Source: Secundilactobacillus folii (lineage in GTDB: Bacteria; Bacillota; Bacilli; Lactobacillales; Lactobacillaceae). From it: 64,000 nucleotides of DNA. Within the stretch, counting starts at the first letter, position 1. Every line of letters starts with the position of its first letter. Of the stretch, positions 16,392 through 26,200 are shown piece by piece. The position numbers and the translations under genes are program-made. The notes below the pieces were generated by a model that worked only from the letters and a program-made list of their open reading frames with translations, was not told the DNA's origin and did no database searches. The stretch covers positions 1-64,000 of the forward strand of contig NZ_WNJO01000011.1 of the NCBI RefSeq assembly GCF_009720675.1. The letters run 5' to 3'.

Positions 16392-17321
16392 ATGACAAAT
16401 CGAGTGACTGTTATTGGAAGTTTAAACGTCGACACCATCCTTGAGATCCCACGTTTGCCGAAGCCCGGCGAAACTTTAGCGATGGGCGACCAATCCTTTG
16501 CCGGTGGTGGCAAGGGCTCTAACCAGGGCATTGCTGCTGCACGAGCAGGTGCTGAAACCTACTTTGTGGGTAAAATTGGCGAGGATGCAAACGGCAAATT
16601 CATGGTCAAATCAATGACTGATTCTGGTGTTAACGTGGATCAGGTCACGGTAACCAAGGAAGCTAAAACTGGCCAAGCCTTCATTTTGCTGGATAAGAAT
16701 GGTCAAAATTCAATCCTAATTTACGGTGGTGCGAACCAAGTACTCTCCGTTAAAGACGTTGATAACGCCTCAGATATCATTGCCAAAAGTGATTTCTTGA
16801 TCACCCAGTTCGAAACCCCGATTGAAGTTGCTGAAGCGGGTTTTAAAATTGCCAAGAAGCATGGTGTCGTAACCATTCTAAATCCCGCTCCTGCTCGCGA
16901 AGTCCCAACCAGTTTACTGGCAATCAGTGACCTTGTGACGCCAAACGAAACGGAATGTGAGACGTTGACCGGCGTCAAGATCACCGATGAAGCTTCAATG
17001 ATCAAGGGTGCTGAAAAGCTTCATGAAATGGGTGCCAAGGGCGTGATCATCACCGTTGGCAGCAAGGGCGCCTTCTATCACACCGCTGACGGTCACTACG
17101 GTTTTGTGGACGCCTTCAAGGTCAAAGCAGTCGATACCACAGCAGCCGGCGATACTTTTATTGGAGCACTCAGTACCCAACTCAAAAAGGATTTGAGCAA
17201 CCTGCCCGAAGCAATTCGTTTTGCTAACCGTGCGTCATCAATCACAGTTCAGCGAATGGGCGCCCACCCTTCAATTCCGACGTTGGCTGAAATTGAAGCT
17301 GCTGAGACGGCCGATAAATAA
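16392..17321 (+). CDS. rbsK: Ribokinase (PfkB family)
   Basis: 309 residues. It phosphorylates ribose to ribose-5-phosphate in the cytoplasm. Features are the N-terminal GSLNVDTILEIPRLPKPGET, the GGKGSNQGIAAARAGA sugar-site signature near 39-54, and the C-terminal VDTTAAGDTFIGAL with the catalytic Asp. It is a close relative of the kinase at 38229-39146, and the two share DTTAAGDTF. Transcribed alone behind a LacI-type palindrome. A deoxyribose or other pentose substrate cannot be excluded. Confidence 0.93.
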   Translation: MTNRVTVIGSLNVDTILEIPRLPKPGETLAMGDQSFAGGGKGSNQGIAAARAGAETYFVGKIGEDANGKFMVKSMTDSGVNVDQVTVTKEAKTGQAFILLDKNGQNSILIYGGANQVLSVKDVDNASDIIAKSDFLITQFETPIEVAEAGFKIAKKHGVVTILNPAPAREVPTSLLAISDLVTPNETECETLTGVKITDEASMIKGAEKLHEMGAKGVIITVGSKGAFYHTADGHYGFVDAFKVKAVDTTAAGDTFIGALSTQLKKDLSNLPEAIRFANRASSITVQRMGAHPSIPTLAEIEAAETADK

Positions 17322-17456
17322 TTTTGAGCATTGAGAAACTATGAGTGGCGCTTTTTTGATAGGACGTCATCGGGCTTCTCAACCAATCCCAAGTAATAGC
17401 TTCCAATCTTTTCTGGACCGTTGCTTGGCCTAAAACTTAAATCTTGTCCAATAAAC

Positions 17457-17498
17457 AAAAGAAGATGGTTCCCCAAATCAGGGAAATCATCTTCTTTT
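17457..17498. terminator. Bidirectional terminator
   Basis: The stem AAAGAAGATG.TTCCC/GGGAA.TCATCTTCTTT with a 7-base loop and a T-run lies between the convergent ribokinase and the large membrane protein gene. Confidence 0.7.
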
Positions 17499-17547
17499 TA
17501 AACTGATTTCAAAACGGAATTTGCTGCATCCTTGCGGGATTTCAGAC

Positions 17548-19401
17548 TTATTTCGCTTTCGTAGGCGTTAGCGATTGATTCTTAAACGTATCAAGGCCAA
17601 CGTTTGCCGTTGCTAACTGGTTCTTATCCGTAGCGGTAGCCTTAAAGCTGACCTTATCGCCAGCTTGAATGAACTGGAAGATCGGCTGGAAACTCTTCGA
17701 TGACGTATCCATCCGGTAAACGTGGCTATCGCCCTTCAAAATAAACAAGATCTGTTTACTATCAGGTTTAACGACCCGTTCAACCGTACCAGAGATCGTC
17801 TTGCCAGTGACCTTTGGCTCAGCAACCACGCCGGTCTTGGCACTAACTCGTTGCTGAAAGAGATCCAAGGTGCTTTGAGCATCATCACCAACCGCGTAAG
17901 TGCCGCCTTGGTTATTACCATCCGCCAGCAAATACACAAACTTCATGAACGAATTATTATCGCGGTCAAGCATCGAAACGACCCAGGTTGGTTTACCACC
18001 GATTCGGTACAGCAGCGGTAAGGTTCCCTTGTAGTTTTGCGGGTTGATATCTTGTTGTGCGTACGAGATGGCTCGTTCCGGCGTCATGACGTTACCGTGC
18101 TCCCGATAATAATGCAACTTATTGGTGCGTGCATCAACAAAGGCGTAGCCCAAGATGGAACTTTGATGACTATTGACACTGGTCATACCAGTAAAGTAGT
18201 AGATCCGTCCCTTATAGGCGTAAGGGGTCAGCGTATTGCCACCTTCAGTACCCGCTTCAGTTGGCTTCATCACATCATTATGACCACCAAAACTCGTGGC
18301 GTTCCAGAACCCATGACGGTATTTACCAAACATCGTAACTTCTTTTTGAACTAATTCAGGCGTCGCTGCCACATCGACAAACTTCGGAACCTTATTTGGT
18401 GAATAGACCTTAACTTTACCCGAAATCGTATTTAGAACCGCCACTTTATAGTGTTTAAAATCATAGTTTCGGTTGAAATAAGAAAGCGGCTTTGCCAGTG
18501 TCCGCACGTAATAAGGCGTCCCATTATTGTCCACTTCCAACTGTGAAGTCGAACCCACCATGGTGTAGCCCATGCTATAAGCATTGATACGACGGTCAGC
18601 ATCGCGGTTAAAGTAGGCGCTTGGGGTATAGCGCATTGGCTTGCTGACAAACTTAGGGTCAGCATTCTTATCCGTGGCGTTAGTCATGAAGTAACCTGGG
18701 ACTTTCAAATAGTGAATATAGCGCCAGAAGCCACCAGAGAATTCAACGGGCGCGACATAGACCATTTTGCCCTTATACATCTGAACCCGCATATGGTTTA
18801 AATCATAGACGTTTGAATTTTTAAAACTGTTCAGCGAGTTGTTCATATCGGTCGAGACAGTCTGGGGTGCATTGACCACAGGGGTTTCGGCGCTCTTTTT
18901 AATCACCGGCATCGGTGCGCCGTCCGTTGAATTGTTGATCTCAGTCTTGATTGAACTAACAGCCGGCTTGGGATTCATGGCCGTGATCACCGATGAGACC
19001 ATCCCGAGCACGAGAACTAGGACGAAAGCCGCCACCGCTGCACCGATCAATCGGCCGATCCAGCCGATAGTGACCCCAAATTGCCGCATCAGCCGGCCAA
19101 TAAAACTATCCTCATTGACTGCCCGTTCGGTAACGCCGTTAGGATTGAAGACAAAACGACGCAAAACTGCCACGACGACGAATCCACCGATGAGCCACAT
19201 CAGCCAGCCATCGATCAATGACGGGTAGGCAAGGTCTGGTAAGTTGAAATACGTATTGATATAGCTGACGATAAACAGCACCACAATGGCAACGGTTCCC
19301 CACGTTCGCCAGCGTCGGTTACTGATCCACAAAAACCAGATAAACGGAATCAGTAAGCCCGACAGCTTAACTAACGTAATCAGGGCGAAATAACTAAGCA
19401 T
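17548..19401 (-). CDS. Membrane-anchored protein with large extracellular domain
   Basis: 617 residues from the ATG at 19401, chosen because AAAAGGGGA sits upstream; an earlier ATG nine codons before has no ribosome site. Four hydrophobic segments fall in the first 145 residues (about 1-20, 33-50, 60-80 and 108-138, the last GAAVAAFVLVLVLGMV). A hydrophilic domain of about 470 residues then carries repeated strand-like modules (GKMVYVAPVEFSGGFWRY, YKGRIYYFTGMTS, TWVVSMLDRDN). It ends with an OB-like segment (GTVERVVKPDSKQILFILKGD). The domain is presumably outside the cell. No family name can be given with confidence. Confidence 0.75.
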   Translation of the reverse strand: MLSYFALITLVKLSGLLIPFIWFLWISNRRWRTWGTVAIVVLFIVSYINTYFNLPDLAYPSLIDGWLMWLIGGFVVVAVLRRFVFNPNGVTERAVNEDSFIGRLMRQFGVTIGWIGRLIGAAVAAFVLVLVLGMVSSVITAMNPKPAVSSIKTEINNSTDGAPMPVIKKSAETPVVNAPQTVSTDMNNSLNSFKNSNVYDLNHMRVQMYKGKMVYVAPVEFSGGFWRYIHYLKVPGYFMTNATDKNADPKFVSKPMRYTPSAYFNRDADRRINAYSMGYTMVGSTSQLEVDNNGTPYYVRTLAKPLSYFNRNYDFKHYKVAVLNTISGKVKVYSPNKVPKFVDVAATPELVQKEVTMFGKYRHGFWNATSFGGHNDVMKPTEAGTEGGNTLTPYAYKGRIYYFTGMTSVNSHQSSILGYAFVDARTNKLHYYREHGNVMTPERAISYAQQDINPQNYKGTLPLLYRIGGKPTWVVSMLDRDNNSFMKFVYLLADGNNQGGTYAVGDDAQSTLDLFQQRVSAKTGVVAEPKVTGKTISGTVERVVKPDSKQILFILKGDSHVYRMDTSSKSFQPIFQFIQAGDKVSFKATATDKNQLATANVGLDTFKNQSLTPTKAK

Positions 19402-19651
19402 GGATAAATCCCCTTTTCCCAAATGCATTTAATACCTGTAGTATACCAAATTAAAGGTTGCGGCGTATACGGTTACATTCACGTGAAACAGCGATAAGCA
19501 CGGAAATAAGAACCGATAAAAGAATCAAAACGACAGTCGCAAAATTTATATACTACTGTTAAGTAGTGGCCAGGAAAGAATGAATATTGACGTCTTCATG
19601 CCCCACAACTAATTATTATATTCTCAATTTACGAAATGTTTTCTAAACACA

Positions 19652-19688
19652 AAAATACCCTCGAGACCTATACCAGCCTCGAGGATAC
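19652..19688 (-). terminator. Terminator downstream of the 105-aa gene
   Basis: On the minus strand ATCCTCGAGG pairs with CTCGAGGGTA across a 10-base loop, followed by ATTTTTG. Confidence 0.6.
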
Positions 19689-19706
19689 CCGATTAAAACA
19701 AAGACC

Positions 19707-20024
19707 TTATGAAACACTTGCTGCAAATGTATCAATCAAACGTGCAACTTCTTTAATCACGTTCACGACATTGATGTCTGTCGCAGCTAACGAACCAGTT
19801 GCCAATAAACGAACCGCCTTAGGCTTATCCGTTAATTCGATATGGTACTTTTCCAGCAGTGAACTTAACAAATAATCTGCGCTACTTTCACGCGCCTCTT
19901 CAATTTTAAAATCCTCTGGATGCCCTGAATCATGAACCCAAATCGCAAAGGTCTGTAAATTACGGCACACATGAGAAATAAAATTTTTATCTTCAGGCGT
20001 TAATAAATAAATACTGTCGTTCAT
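19707..20024 (-). CDS. Hypothetical protein, 105 aa
   Basis: The ATG at 20024 follows GAGAGCGG, and six upstream residues from a GTG are less likely. The product is soluble, acidic and helical (LTPEDKNFISHVCRNLQTFAIWVHDSGHPEDF ... LSSLLEKYHIEL), without signal peptide or membrane segment. No family recognised. It has its own terminator at 19652-19688. The region from 20025 to 20607 upstream holds no gene. Confidence 0.6.
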   Translation of the reverse strand: MNDSIYLLTPEDKNFISHVCRNLQTFAIWVHDSGHPEDFKIEEARESSADYLLSSLLEKYHIELTDKPKAVRLLATGSLAATDINVVNVIKEVARLIDTFAASVS

Positions 20025-20423
20025 CTCGAACACCGCTCTCAATATAATTTAATCGTTCTCTCATATTTCTTCTATTCTAACACAAGTTCATCCTAATTAT
20101 TAGGATTTTGTAGCGACTTGTTAAAAATATCACACATCGCCTTTTTAACCACAATTTCCTATTTTAGAGGTGTTTACACAACTTTCGGAAACAATTTGTA
20201 AGTCCCTTGTGATTTATGACAGGTAGATTATAACGCACCGGAATTGTATTTTAAAGGCATTTCATCCAGTCGTCAAAAAATAAGGAAGAATCATTAGAAA
20301 ATCGCAAGAATCTCCGTTTTTATAAATGTTTTTCTCAGGTGGTAACCAGAATTATATAAATGCTTGCCATCGTCTAACTTTAAGCAATCTACTCGATGAC
20401 AGCGGCAGTTCATTAAGAAGGTT

Positions 20424-20470
20424 GCGCCTTAACTATCATTCAGCCTCAGTGAATGGCTCTTTATGGCGCT
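20424..20470. other. Structured intergenic segment upstream of luxR-type regulator
   Basis: The 583-base gap 20025-20607 contains no gene. This segment can form a two-level hairpin (TTGCGCC with GGCGCT outside, CATTCA with TGAATG inside). The final 100 bases carry two GAAACCGTTTTC/GTAAACCGTTTT motifs that look like operator half-sites. Role unknown. Confidence 0.3.
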
Positions 20471-20607
20471 AAATCATAGAAATCAGACCATTAATTAATT
20501 ATTTCACAATGAAACCGTTTTCTTTTGCCTAAATTCATGATATCCTAGTTCTATTCGAGAGTAAACCGTTTTAAAAATAAGTCATCAATTAGAAAGGAGT
20601 AACTGTC

Positions 20608-21261
20608 ATGTATCGAGTATTGATCACCGATGACCATCCGATTTATAGAGTCGGTTTAGCAACCGTCATTAATCAACAGCCACACTTCAAGGTGGTCGCG
20701 GAAGCTAGCAACGCCACTGACGCAGTTGTCCGCGTAGCCGAAGATAACATTGACATCGTTGTGATGGACTTGGTCATGGCACCTGGTGAATCTGGTATCA
20801 ATGCAACTCAACGAATCCATGATATGTTCCCAAACGTCTACGTATTGATCAACACCGACCACGAAGACCAAGAGTCAATCGATTTAGCACTCCATAATGG
20901 CGCTGCAGGCTACGTTTTAAAAAACTCCCCACAAAGCGAATTTGAAGCAGCTCTGGCCACTGTCGTTTGCAACCGAATTTTCGTGGATCAAAACATTGTC
21001 TTAACTCCAGAAGACTTTACCAACATCGATTCACGGCAGTGTGATGAACAGCTTTATTACTACAATTCCCTTTCTGCACGGGAAAAAGAGGTCTTACCTC
21101 TGATCGTCCTAAGCTGCTCAAACAAAGAAATTGCCAGTCGCTTATACATCACCACCAAGACCGTCGAAGCGCACAAGGCTAACATTATGCGTAAGCTGGA
21201 CTACCCTTCCCACGCTGAACTGGTAAGTTACGCTATCAAACACCGGTTGGTTGATTTTTAG
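20608..21261 (+). CDS. NarL/FixJ-family response regulator, orphan
   Basis: 217 residues. An N-terminal receiver domain (1-120) shows the acidic pair Asp8-Asp9 (ITDDHP), the phosphoacceptor Asp in VVMDLVMAPGESG near 55, a Thr in LINTDHED near 84 and Lys in YVLKNSP near 104. The C-terminal LuxR helix-turn-helix has LSAREKEVLPLI ... NKEIASRLYITTKTVEAHKANIMRKL. GAAAGGAG precedes the ATG. No histidine kinase lies nearby. It converges on an XRE-TPR regulator. Target genes unknown; preTA downstream is a guess. Confidence 0.93.
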   Translation: MYRVLITDDHPIYRVGLATVINQQPHFKVVAEASNATDAVVRVAEDNIDIVVMDLVMAPGESGINATQRIHDMFPNVYVLINTDHEDQESIDLALHNGAAGYVLKNSPQSEFEAALATVVCNRIFVDQNIVLTPEDFTNIDSRQCDEQLYYYNSLSAREKEVLPLIVLSCSNKEIASRLYITTKTVEAHKANIMRKLDYPSHAELVSYAIKHRLVDF

Positions 21262-21417
21262 AATGCACTGACTAATAGATCCCCTTTAAATTGCAAGACT
21301 AAGTTTGTGATAAAATAACTTTTCTAACTAGCACACCACTAGGTTTTTAGCTCCAACCAGTCCAGAAATTTCAAGAATACGGTCAAGTTTAAGCCCAATT
21401 GAGACACTGATTTGCCC

Positions 21418-21478
21418 ATATAACGCCAAACAGAAGGTGCCCTCCTCTTTCATGGGCACCTTCTGTTTGGCGTTATAT
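21418..21478. terminator. 25-bp perfect-stem hairpin between convergent regulators
   Basis: Bases 21418-21442 are the exact reverse complement of 21454-21478 with an 11-base loop. It lies between the response regulator (ends 21261) and the XRE-TPR gene (ends 21513) and could stop both transcripts. It is unusually long for a terminator and lacks a strong T-run on either side. Confidence 0.6.
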
Positions 21479-21512
21479 TCTAGTTTTACAACTCTCAGTA
21501 ACCTAAAAGTGA

Positions 21513-22442
21513 TCAATATTCACTACGCAACTGACGCTTCATTTGAACTTTAACTTGGGTGTGTCTCGGCTGTTCAAGCCGACGCTTTAGGGCCGCTAGC
21601 TTGACCTCAATCACTTGATTTTGATTAATTTTAGCAAAGGCTAACGTCTCACTCATCAAACTTTGAACTTCCTCAGTCGGCCGCCGCAGCGTAATGGCAT
21701 TTTGCGTTGCTAAGAACTTTAACCGCGGTAAGTAGTACGTGACGTGTTGTTCGGAGCACATTGCCACTCCCTTATCGATCAGTCGATTACTAGCTCGAAA
21801 ATCACCCTGCGATGCATTAAATTCAGCAATGTAGTAAATCATCATTAGAACTCTTAAATAGTACTGACCATCATGCATCTGGTCGATTTGTTTTTCACAT
21901 TCACTAAGGTAATGGTTAACTTTATCAAAATAAAACGCGGCGCGCTTAATTTCGCCCTGACGGTGATACATAATACCACTGCCTAAAAAAGCTAAGTAGG
22001 TAAAAATCGTCTTCTGACTAGCATCCAATTCGTTGAAAATAAGTGAAAAATCAAAGTTGATGTCAGCCGACTTCCCGTTGATCAGGGTGTTGATTAAGCC
22101 TCGCAAGTAATAAAACTGACTCTTAGCCGGTAAAGATTCAATCTGATCTTCACCAATTGTCCCCAAATCACGCAATGCCTGCTGATAGTTTTCAGTCATC
22201 AAATGCTTCTCAATGCGATCAAGCCGGGTGCTAATGCTATCAACGATTTCACACTGATTCTGGTAGAGATCATCAACGGTCATCCCCATCCTGGCGCATA
22301 AACGATTCAGAATAGAAAGTGACGGCACATGCCCATTACTTTCAAACTTACTCAACGTTGCTTGCGTACAGATACCACTGCTGAGCTTACATTGTGAAAG
22401 TTTCAACGCTTTTCGCCGTTTCACAAAACAGTTAATGTCCAT
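21513..22442 (-). CDS. XRE-family regulator with TPR-like C-terminal domain
   Basis: 309 residues from the ATG at 22442, preceded by GGGAGGTGG; an upstream TTG is less likely. An XRE helix-turn-helix is at about 5-60 (RRKALKLSQCKLSSGICTQATLSKFESNGHVPSLSILNRLC). About 230 residues of helical repeats follow (YFDKVNHYLSECEKQIDQMHDGQYYLRVLMM). This Rgg/PlcR-like plan is used in Firmicutes for peptide-sensing regulators. No signal-peptide gene is visible beside it, so the ligand is unknown. Confidence 0.85.
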   Translation of the reverse strand: MDINCFVKRRKALKLSQCKLSSGICTQATLSKFESNGHVPSLSILNRLCARMGMTVDDLYQNQCEIVDSISTRLDRIEKHLMTENYQQALRDLGTIGEDQIESLPAKSQFYYLRGLINTLINGKSADINFDFSLIFNELDASQKTIFTYLAFLGSGIMYHRQGEIKRAAFYFDKVNHYLSECEKQIDQMHDGQYYLRVLMMIYYIAEFNASQGDFRASNRLIDKGVAMCSEQHVTYYLPRLKFLATQNAITLRRPTEEVQSLMSETLAFAKINQNQVIEVKLAALKRRLEQPRHTQVKVQMKRQLRSEY

Positions 22443-22715
22443 TGCTGCCACCTCCCTTCTTCTTATTAACATTATATGGCTTCGGTGACTAATGAGACAT
22501 CGGGAAACACCCTAATCACTTGCAAATTTTTTCATGTTACATCGAAATAATGTGCAAAAATTCTTCTGCTTACATTTAATTTCATTATTTTATTCTTAAT
22601 TCGTATAACTTTTCTGGTGAAATTTTCTGGTTAAATGCACTTAAGCAGCCATATCAGTGACGAAGGTCATTTCTGACAGTCTTTTGCTAAACAAGGTCTC
22701 CTTGTCTGTCTCATT

Positions 22716-22733
22716 TATATAAAATTTTATATA
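22716..22733. promoter_or_regulatory. 18-bp perfect AT palindrome upstream of preT
   Basis: TATATAAAATTTTATATA in the 474-base gap between the XRE-TPR gene and preT. It could be an operator for either gene. Because it is all A/T, chance occurrence is possible. Confidence 0.3.
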
Positions 22734-22804
22734 GAACAGTCATACGTTATTTTAGTTAATCATTCCCATTGCAGCGGTAATGATGGTCAATAATCACTGG
22801 CATT

Positions 22805-22834
22805 TTGTCATCGTCCGCTGATTCATGCTATATT
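22805..22834 (+). promoter_or_regulatory. Promoter candidate for preTA
   Basis: TTGTCA (22805-22810), an 18-base spacer and TATATT (22829-22834), about 80 bases before the preT start. Confidence 0.4.
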
Positions 22835-22916
22835 TTGACCATAACAAGTGAAGAATTCTACAAAGTATTTACCCAATTCTTCCGAAATCAAATCTCAATA
22901 AGTGAGGACGATGAGT

Positions 22917-24152
22917 ATGACTACCAAAGATTATCAAACTGAACCACAGGGATATACCATGACCACTGTGATGGAAGAGGCTGCTCGCTGCTTACTTTGC
23001 CACGACGCTCCATGTTCAAAGGCTTGCCCGGCTCACACCGATCCGGCCAAGTTCATCCGTAGTGTCCGCTTCCGCAACGTGAAGGGAGCTGCCGAGACCA
23101 TTCGTGAAAACAACGCTTTAGGAGCCATCTGTGCACGGGTCTGCCCGACTGAAAAATACTGTGAACTGGCTTGCTCACGCAGCGGGATCGATGTACCGAT
23201 CGATATTGGCGGAATCCAACGCTACGTGACCGATTTCGAACAGGCTGCTGATATGCACATCCTGAAAAAGGGCAACAGTAACGGGATGCACATTGCCATT
23301 GTCGGTAGTGGTCCTTCAGGATTACAAGCCGCTGTGACCTTACTAGAGAAGGGCTACGGCGTTAATATCTACGAACGGAGTGCAAAAGCTGGCGGCTACT
23401 TGACCTACGGCATTCCTGAATACCGTCTGCCAAGCAACATTGTAGATTATGAGATTCAGCGAATCCTTGACCTTGGAGCCGAGATTCACTACAACACCAC
23501 CATTGGCAAAGATATTACTATGAATCAACTGAAGGCTGATAACGATGCTGTGATTGTGGCGATCGGGGCCAGTGAATCAAAGATGTTACCAATGTTTGAA
23601 GGTCAAGATAACGTCGAAACAGCCGTCTCATTCTTAGCACGCGCAAAGGAAAACAAAGGTAATCTCGACCTACCTGATAATGTTGTTGTCGTGGGCGGCG
23701 GTGACGTTGCTATGGACGTTGTGACAACCTTAAAGAAATTAGACGTGAAACACGTCACTGACTGTGTCTACGAAGAGTTTAGCGAATTCAAAGCTTCAAA
23801 GAAAGAATTAGCTGGCGCAGAAGCTGAGGGTGTCACCATTCTTGACGGTTACGTTCCGGATCACATTGAAGGTAACACTGTGGTCTTCAAACACCGTCAC
23901 ATCGATAGTCAGTTAGCCATCAAGACCGACAAAGTTATTCTAGCAATTGGTCAAGATACGAACGCCAAAAACTTAGGTATTCGTCTCGAACACGGTGAAG
24001 CACCTTCAGCAGGCTATCGAACTCACGATTCAAAAGTCTTTATTACCGGTGACATTGCTCAAGGTGATAAAACCGTTGTCTACGCCGTTCAAAAGGGAAA
24101 AGAAGTCGCTGACGAAATTGACGCTATCTTAGGGGGCAAGCAAAATGATTAA
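22917..24152 (+). CDS. preT: NAD-dependent dihydropyrimidine dehydrogenase, PreT subunit
   Basis: About 411 residues from the ATG at 22917, which has better spacing to GTGAGGA than the ATG six bases earlier. It is homologous to the small subunit of glutamate synthase and to PreT. Two cysteine clusters near the N-terminus ([14 protein letters not shown] and [15 protein letters not shown]) bind [4Fe-4S] centres. An FAD Rossmann motif ([14 protein letters not shown] near 127) and an NAD(H) motif ([14 protein letters not shown] near 260) follow. It passes electrons between NADH and PreA. Its stop overlaps the preA start by 8 bases, so the two are translationally coupled. Confidence 0.92.
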   Translation: MTTKDYQTEPQGYTMTTVMEEAARCLLCHDAPCSKACPAHTDPAKFIRSVRFRNVKGAAETIRENNALGAICARVCPTEKYCELACSRSGIDVPIDIGGIQRYVTDFEQAADMHILKKGNSNGMHIAIVGSGPSGLQAAVTLLEKGYGVNIYERSAKAGGYLTYGIPEYRLPSNIVDYEIQRILDLGAEIHYNTTIGKDITMNQLKADNDAVIVAIGASESKMLPMFEGQDNVETAVSFLARAKENKGNLDLPDNVVVVGGGDVAMDVVTTLKKLDVKHVTDCVYEEFSEFKASKKELAGAEAEGVTILDGYVPDHIEGNTVVFKHRHIDSQLAIKTDKVILAIGQDTNAKNLGIRLEHGEAPSAGYRTHDSKVFITGDIAQGDKTVVYAVQKGKEVADEIDAILGGKQND

Positions 24153-25410
24153 TAAGGATCTATCCATTGACTTTCTCGGGGTTCATTTTGAAAACCCCTT
24201 CTGTCTATCGTCATCTCCGGTGGGCAACTGCTATGAAATGTGTGCCAAAGCTTTTGATGAGGGCTGGGGCGGTATTGTATTTAAAACCATTGGCCCCGAA
24301 GATTTCAAGGTTGATGAAGTTTCACCTCGTTTTGACGAGTTGACCAAGGAAGGCACACCATTTGTCGCCTTTAAAAATATGGAACAAATCGCCGAACATC
24401 CCCTGGATCAAAATTTAGCTGATCTCAAGAAGCTAAAAGAAAATTACCCCAATAAAGTTGTGATAGCGTCCATCATGGGACCAACGGAAAAGGACTGGGA
24501 AGAGTTAGCACGCTTAGTGACCGAAGCTGGCGCCGACATGATTGAAATGAACTTATCCTGCCCGCAGATGACCAGCCACGCAATGGGGTCAGACGTTGGC
24601 TCAAACCCGCCATTGGTCAAGAAGTATTGTGAAGCCGTTAAACGGGGATCAAGCCTGCCAATGATGGCCAAGATGACACCTAACATCACGGACATGGTAC
24701 CAGCTGCCAAAGCTGCTATGGCGGGTGGTGCTGACGGTATCGCCACCATCAACACGGTTAAGTCGATTTCCAACGTTGATCTGGAAAAGAAGACGGCACT
24801 ACCAATCGTCAATGGCAAATCATCCATCTCTGGACTGTCTGGCAAGGCGGTTAAACCAATCGCACTTCGCTTTATTCAGCAGCTTCGGGTAGCAGCCGGA
24901 CTGGAACAGTTGCCGATTTCCGGTATTGGTGGTATTGAAACATGGGAAGACGCCGTTGAATTCATTCTAATGGGTTCCACCACACTGCAAGTCACGACCG
25001 CGGTTATGCAATACGGCTACCGGATCGTTGAAGATATGAAGAATGGTTTGATGCACTACATGGAAGAACAAGGCGTCGAGCACTTATCTGAACTGGTTGG
25101 CTTAGCCAATAAGAACATCGTGCCTGCCGAAGACTTAGACCGGAACTACAAGATGTACCCAGAAATTGATTGGGACAAATGCATTGGCTGCGGTCGCTGC
25201 TTCATCAGTTGCTATGACGGTGCTCACCAGGCCATTTCATGGGATGAAAAAACGCGTCGGCCATCGATTGATACCAGCAAGTGCGTGGGCTGTCACTTGT
25301 GCGCATTAGTTTGTCCAGTCCATGCTATTCACCCAGGTAAAATTGTCATGAAAGAAGGCCGTGAAGGCGATCCATCAAAAGTTGACGTCGTTTCACAACG
25401 TCTTTACTAA
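24145..25410 (+). CDS. preA: NAD-dependent dihydropyrimidine dehydrogenase, PreA subunit
   Basis: 421 residues. An FMN-binding dihydroorotate-dehydrogenase-like barrel (1-330; [41 protein letters not shown]) is fused to two [4Fe-4S] ferredoxin motifs at the C-terminus ([11 protein letters not shown] and [11 protein letters not shown]). With PreT it interconverts uracil or thymine and the dihydropyrimidine. No dihydropyrimidinase or beta-ureidopropionase gene is in the window, so the pathway is incomplete here. A hairpin follows, then a DUF1097 gene. Confidence 0.92.
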   Translation: MINKDLSIDFLGVHFENPFCLSSSPVGNCYEMCAKAFDEGWGGIVFKTIGPEDFKVDEVSPRFDELTKEGTPFVAFKNMEQIAEHPLDQNLADLKKLKENYPNKVVIASIMGPTEKDWEELARLVTEAGADMIEMNLSCPQMTSHAMGSDVGSNPPLVKKYCEAVKRGSSLPMMAKMTPNITDMVPAAKAAMAGGADGIATINTVKSISNVDLEKKTALPIVNGKSSISGLSGKAVKPIALRFIQQLRVAAGLEQLPISGIGGIETWEDAVEFILMGSTTLQVTTAVMQYGYRIVEDMKNGLMHYMEEQGVEHLSELVGLANKNIVPAEDLDRNYKMYPEIDWDKCIGCGRCFISCYDGAHQAISWDEKTRRPSIDTSKCVGCHLCALVCPVHAIHPGKIVMKEGREGDPSKVDVVSQRLY

Positions 25411-25437
25411 AATGTCGTTTTGATAAGCTGAATAATC

Positions 25438-25490
25438 AAAAGAAGCCAGTCACTCAAACGACAAGAACGTTTTGTGGCTGGCTTTTCTTA
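25438..25490 (+). terminator. Terminator or attenuator after preA
   Basis: AGAAGCCAGTCAC pairs imperfectly with GTGGCTGGCTTTTCT, followed by TTAAAGGAG of the next gene. It could reduce read-through into the DUF1097 gene. Confidence 0.5.
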
Positions 25491-25505
25491 AAGGAGTGAA
25501 CCATC

Positions 25506-26069
25506 ATGAAAATTAGTAAAGAAGTCTGGTACTCTTCAATCGGCGTTGGCTTGACCACCCTACTCTTCTGTTTGATCTCGGGCTCATTTCATTTGTGGAT
25601 GAGTGGTGCAGCCTTTATTGCCGCATCATACTTCTTCGGTGCTGGCGCCCCAGTGGATAAAGTCCTGAATATCTCTGTTAGCTTCCTCCTAGGCATTGCG
25701 TTAGGCTGTTTTTGTCTGTGGTTCTTACAATTCCCACAACTAAATGGCGTGGTCGTTAGTGCGGTGATCCTAGGATTTCTTACTTTCCTAGTCCTCTTCC
25801 TGCAGGGCACCATCATGAAATGGGCGGTCGTACCTGCCTGGCTATTAGCTTGGGGAACAACGATGCTGATCGTGACCAATGTTTCGATCAAGAGCTGGCC
25901 TGTATTTCTCATTCAATTAGTCGTTTCGATGTACCTTGGGGTTTACCTGATCATCATTGGGTCTAACTTCTTTTCGAAATGGATGTTCCAACTATTTCCG
26001 GATCAGCAGGCCGAGGACAAATCCGATAAATCCGACTCCGAAAGTGGTACACAGGAGTTGCATTCTTAA
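25506..26069 (+). CDS. DUF1097 integral membrane protein
   Basis: 187 residues, AAGGAG before the ATG. Five to six hydrophobic helices fill residues 8-165 (SIGVGLTTLLFCLISGSFH, AAFIAASYFFGAGAP, FLLGIALGCFCLWF, VVSAVILGFLTFLVLFLQG and later ones), and the C-terminal tail is Ser/Asp/Glu-rich. The pattern matches the DUF1097/YcdZ family, whose function is unknown. It directly follows preTA on the same strand, so a link to pyrimidine or reduced-product transport is possible but unproven. Confidence 0.75.
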   Translation: MKISKEVWYSSIGVGLTTLLFCLISGSFHLWMSGAAFIAASYFFGAGAPVDKVLNISVSFLLGIALGCFCLWFLQFPQLNGVVVSAVILGFLTFLVLFLQGTIMKWAVVPAWLLAWGTTMLIVTNVSIKSWPVFLIQLVVSMYLGVYLIIIGSNFFSKWMFQLFPDQQAEDKSDKSDSESGTQELHS

Positions 26070-26151
26070 TATTAATTTTGCCCGCTTTACTTCCGTAAAA
26101 GTTCGCAACCGTTTTTGCAGTGCAATTCAACCCGACACCAACCACGTCAAC

Positions 26152-26185
26152 AAAAAACGATCCCGCAAATGCAGGATCGTTTTTT
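26152..26185. terminator. Bidirectional terminator
   Basis: The 12-bp stem AAAAAACGATCC and complement with a 10-base loop lies between the convergent DUF1097 gene and adhE. Confidence 0.8.
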
Positions 26186-26200
26186 GTGTCTCAATTTAAG

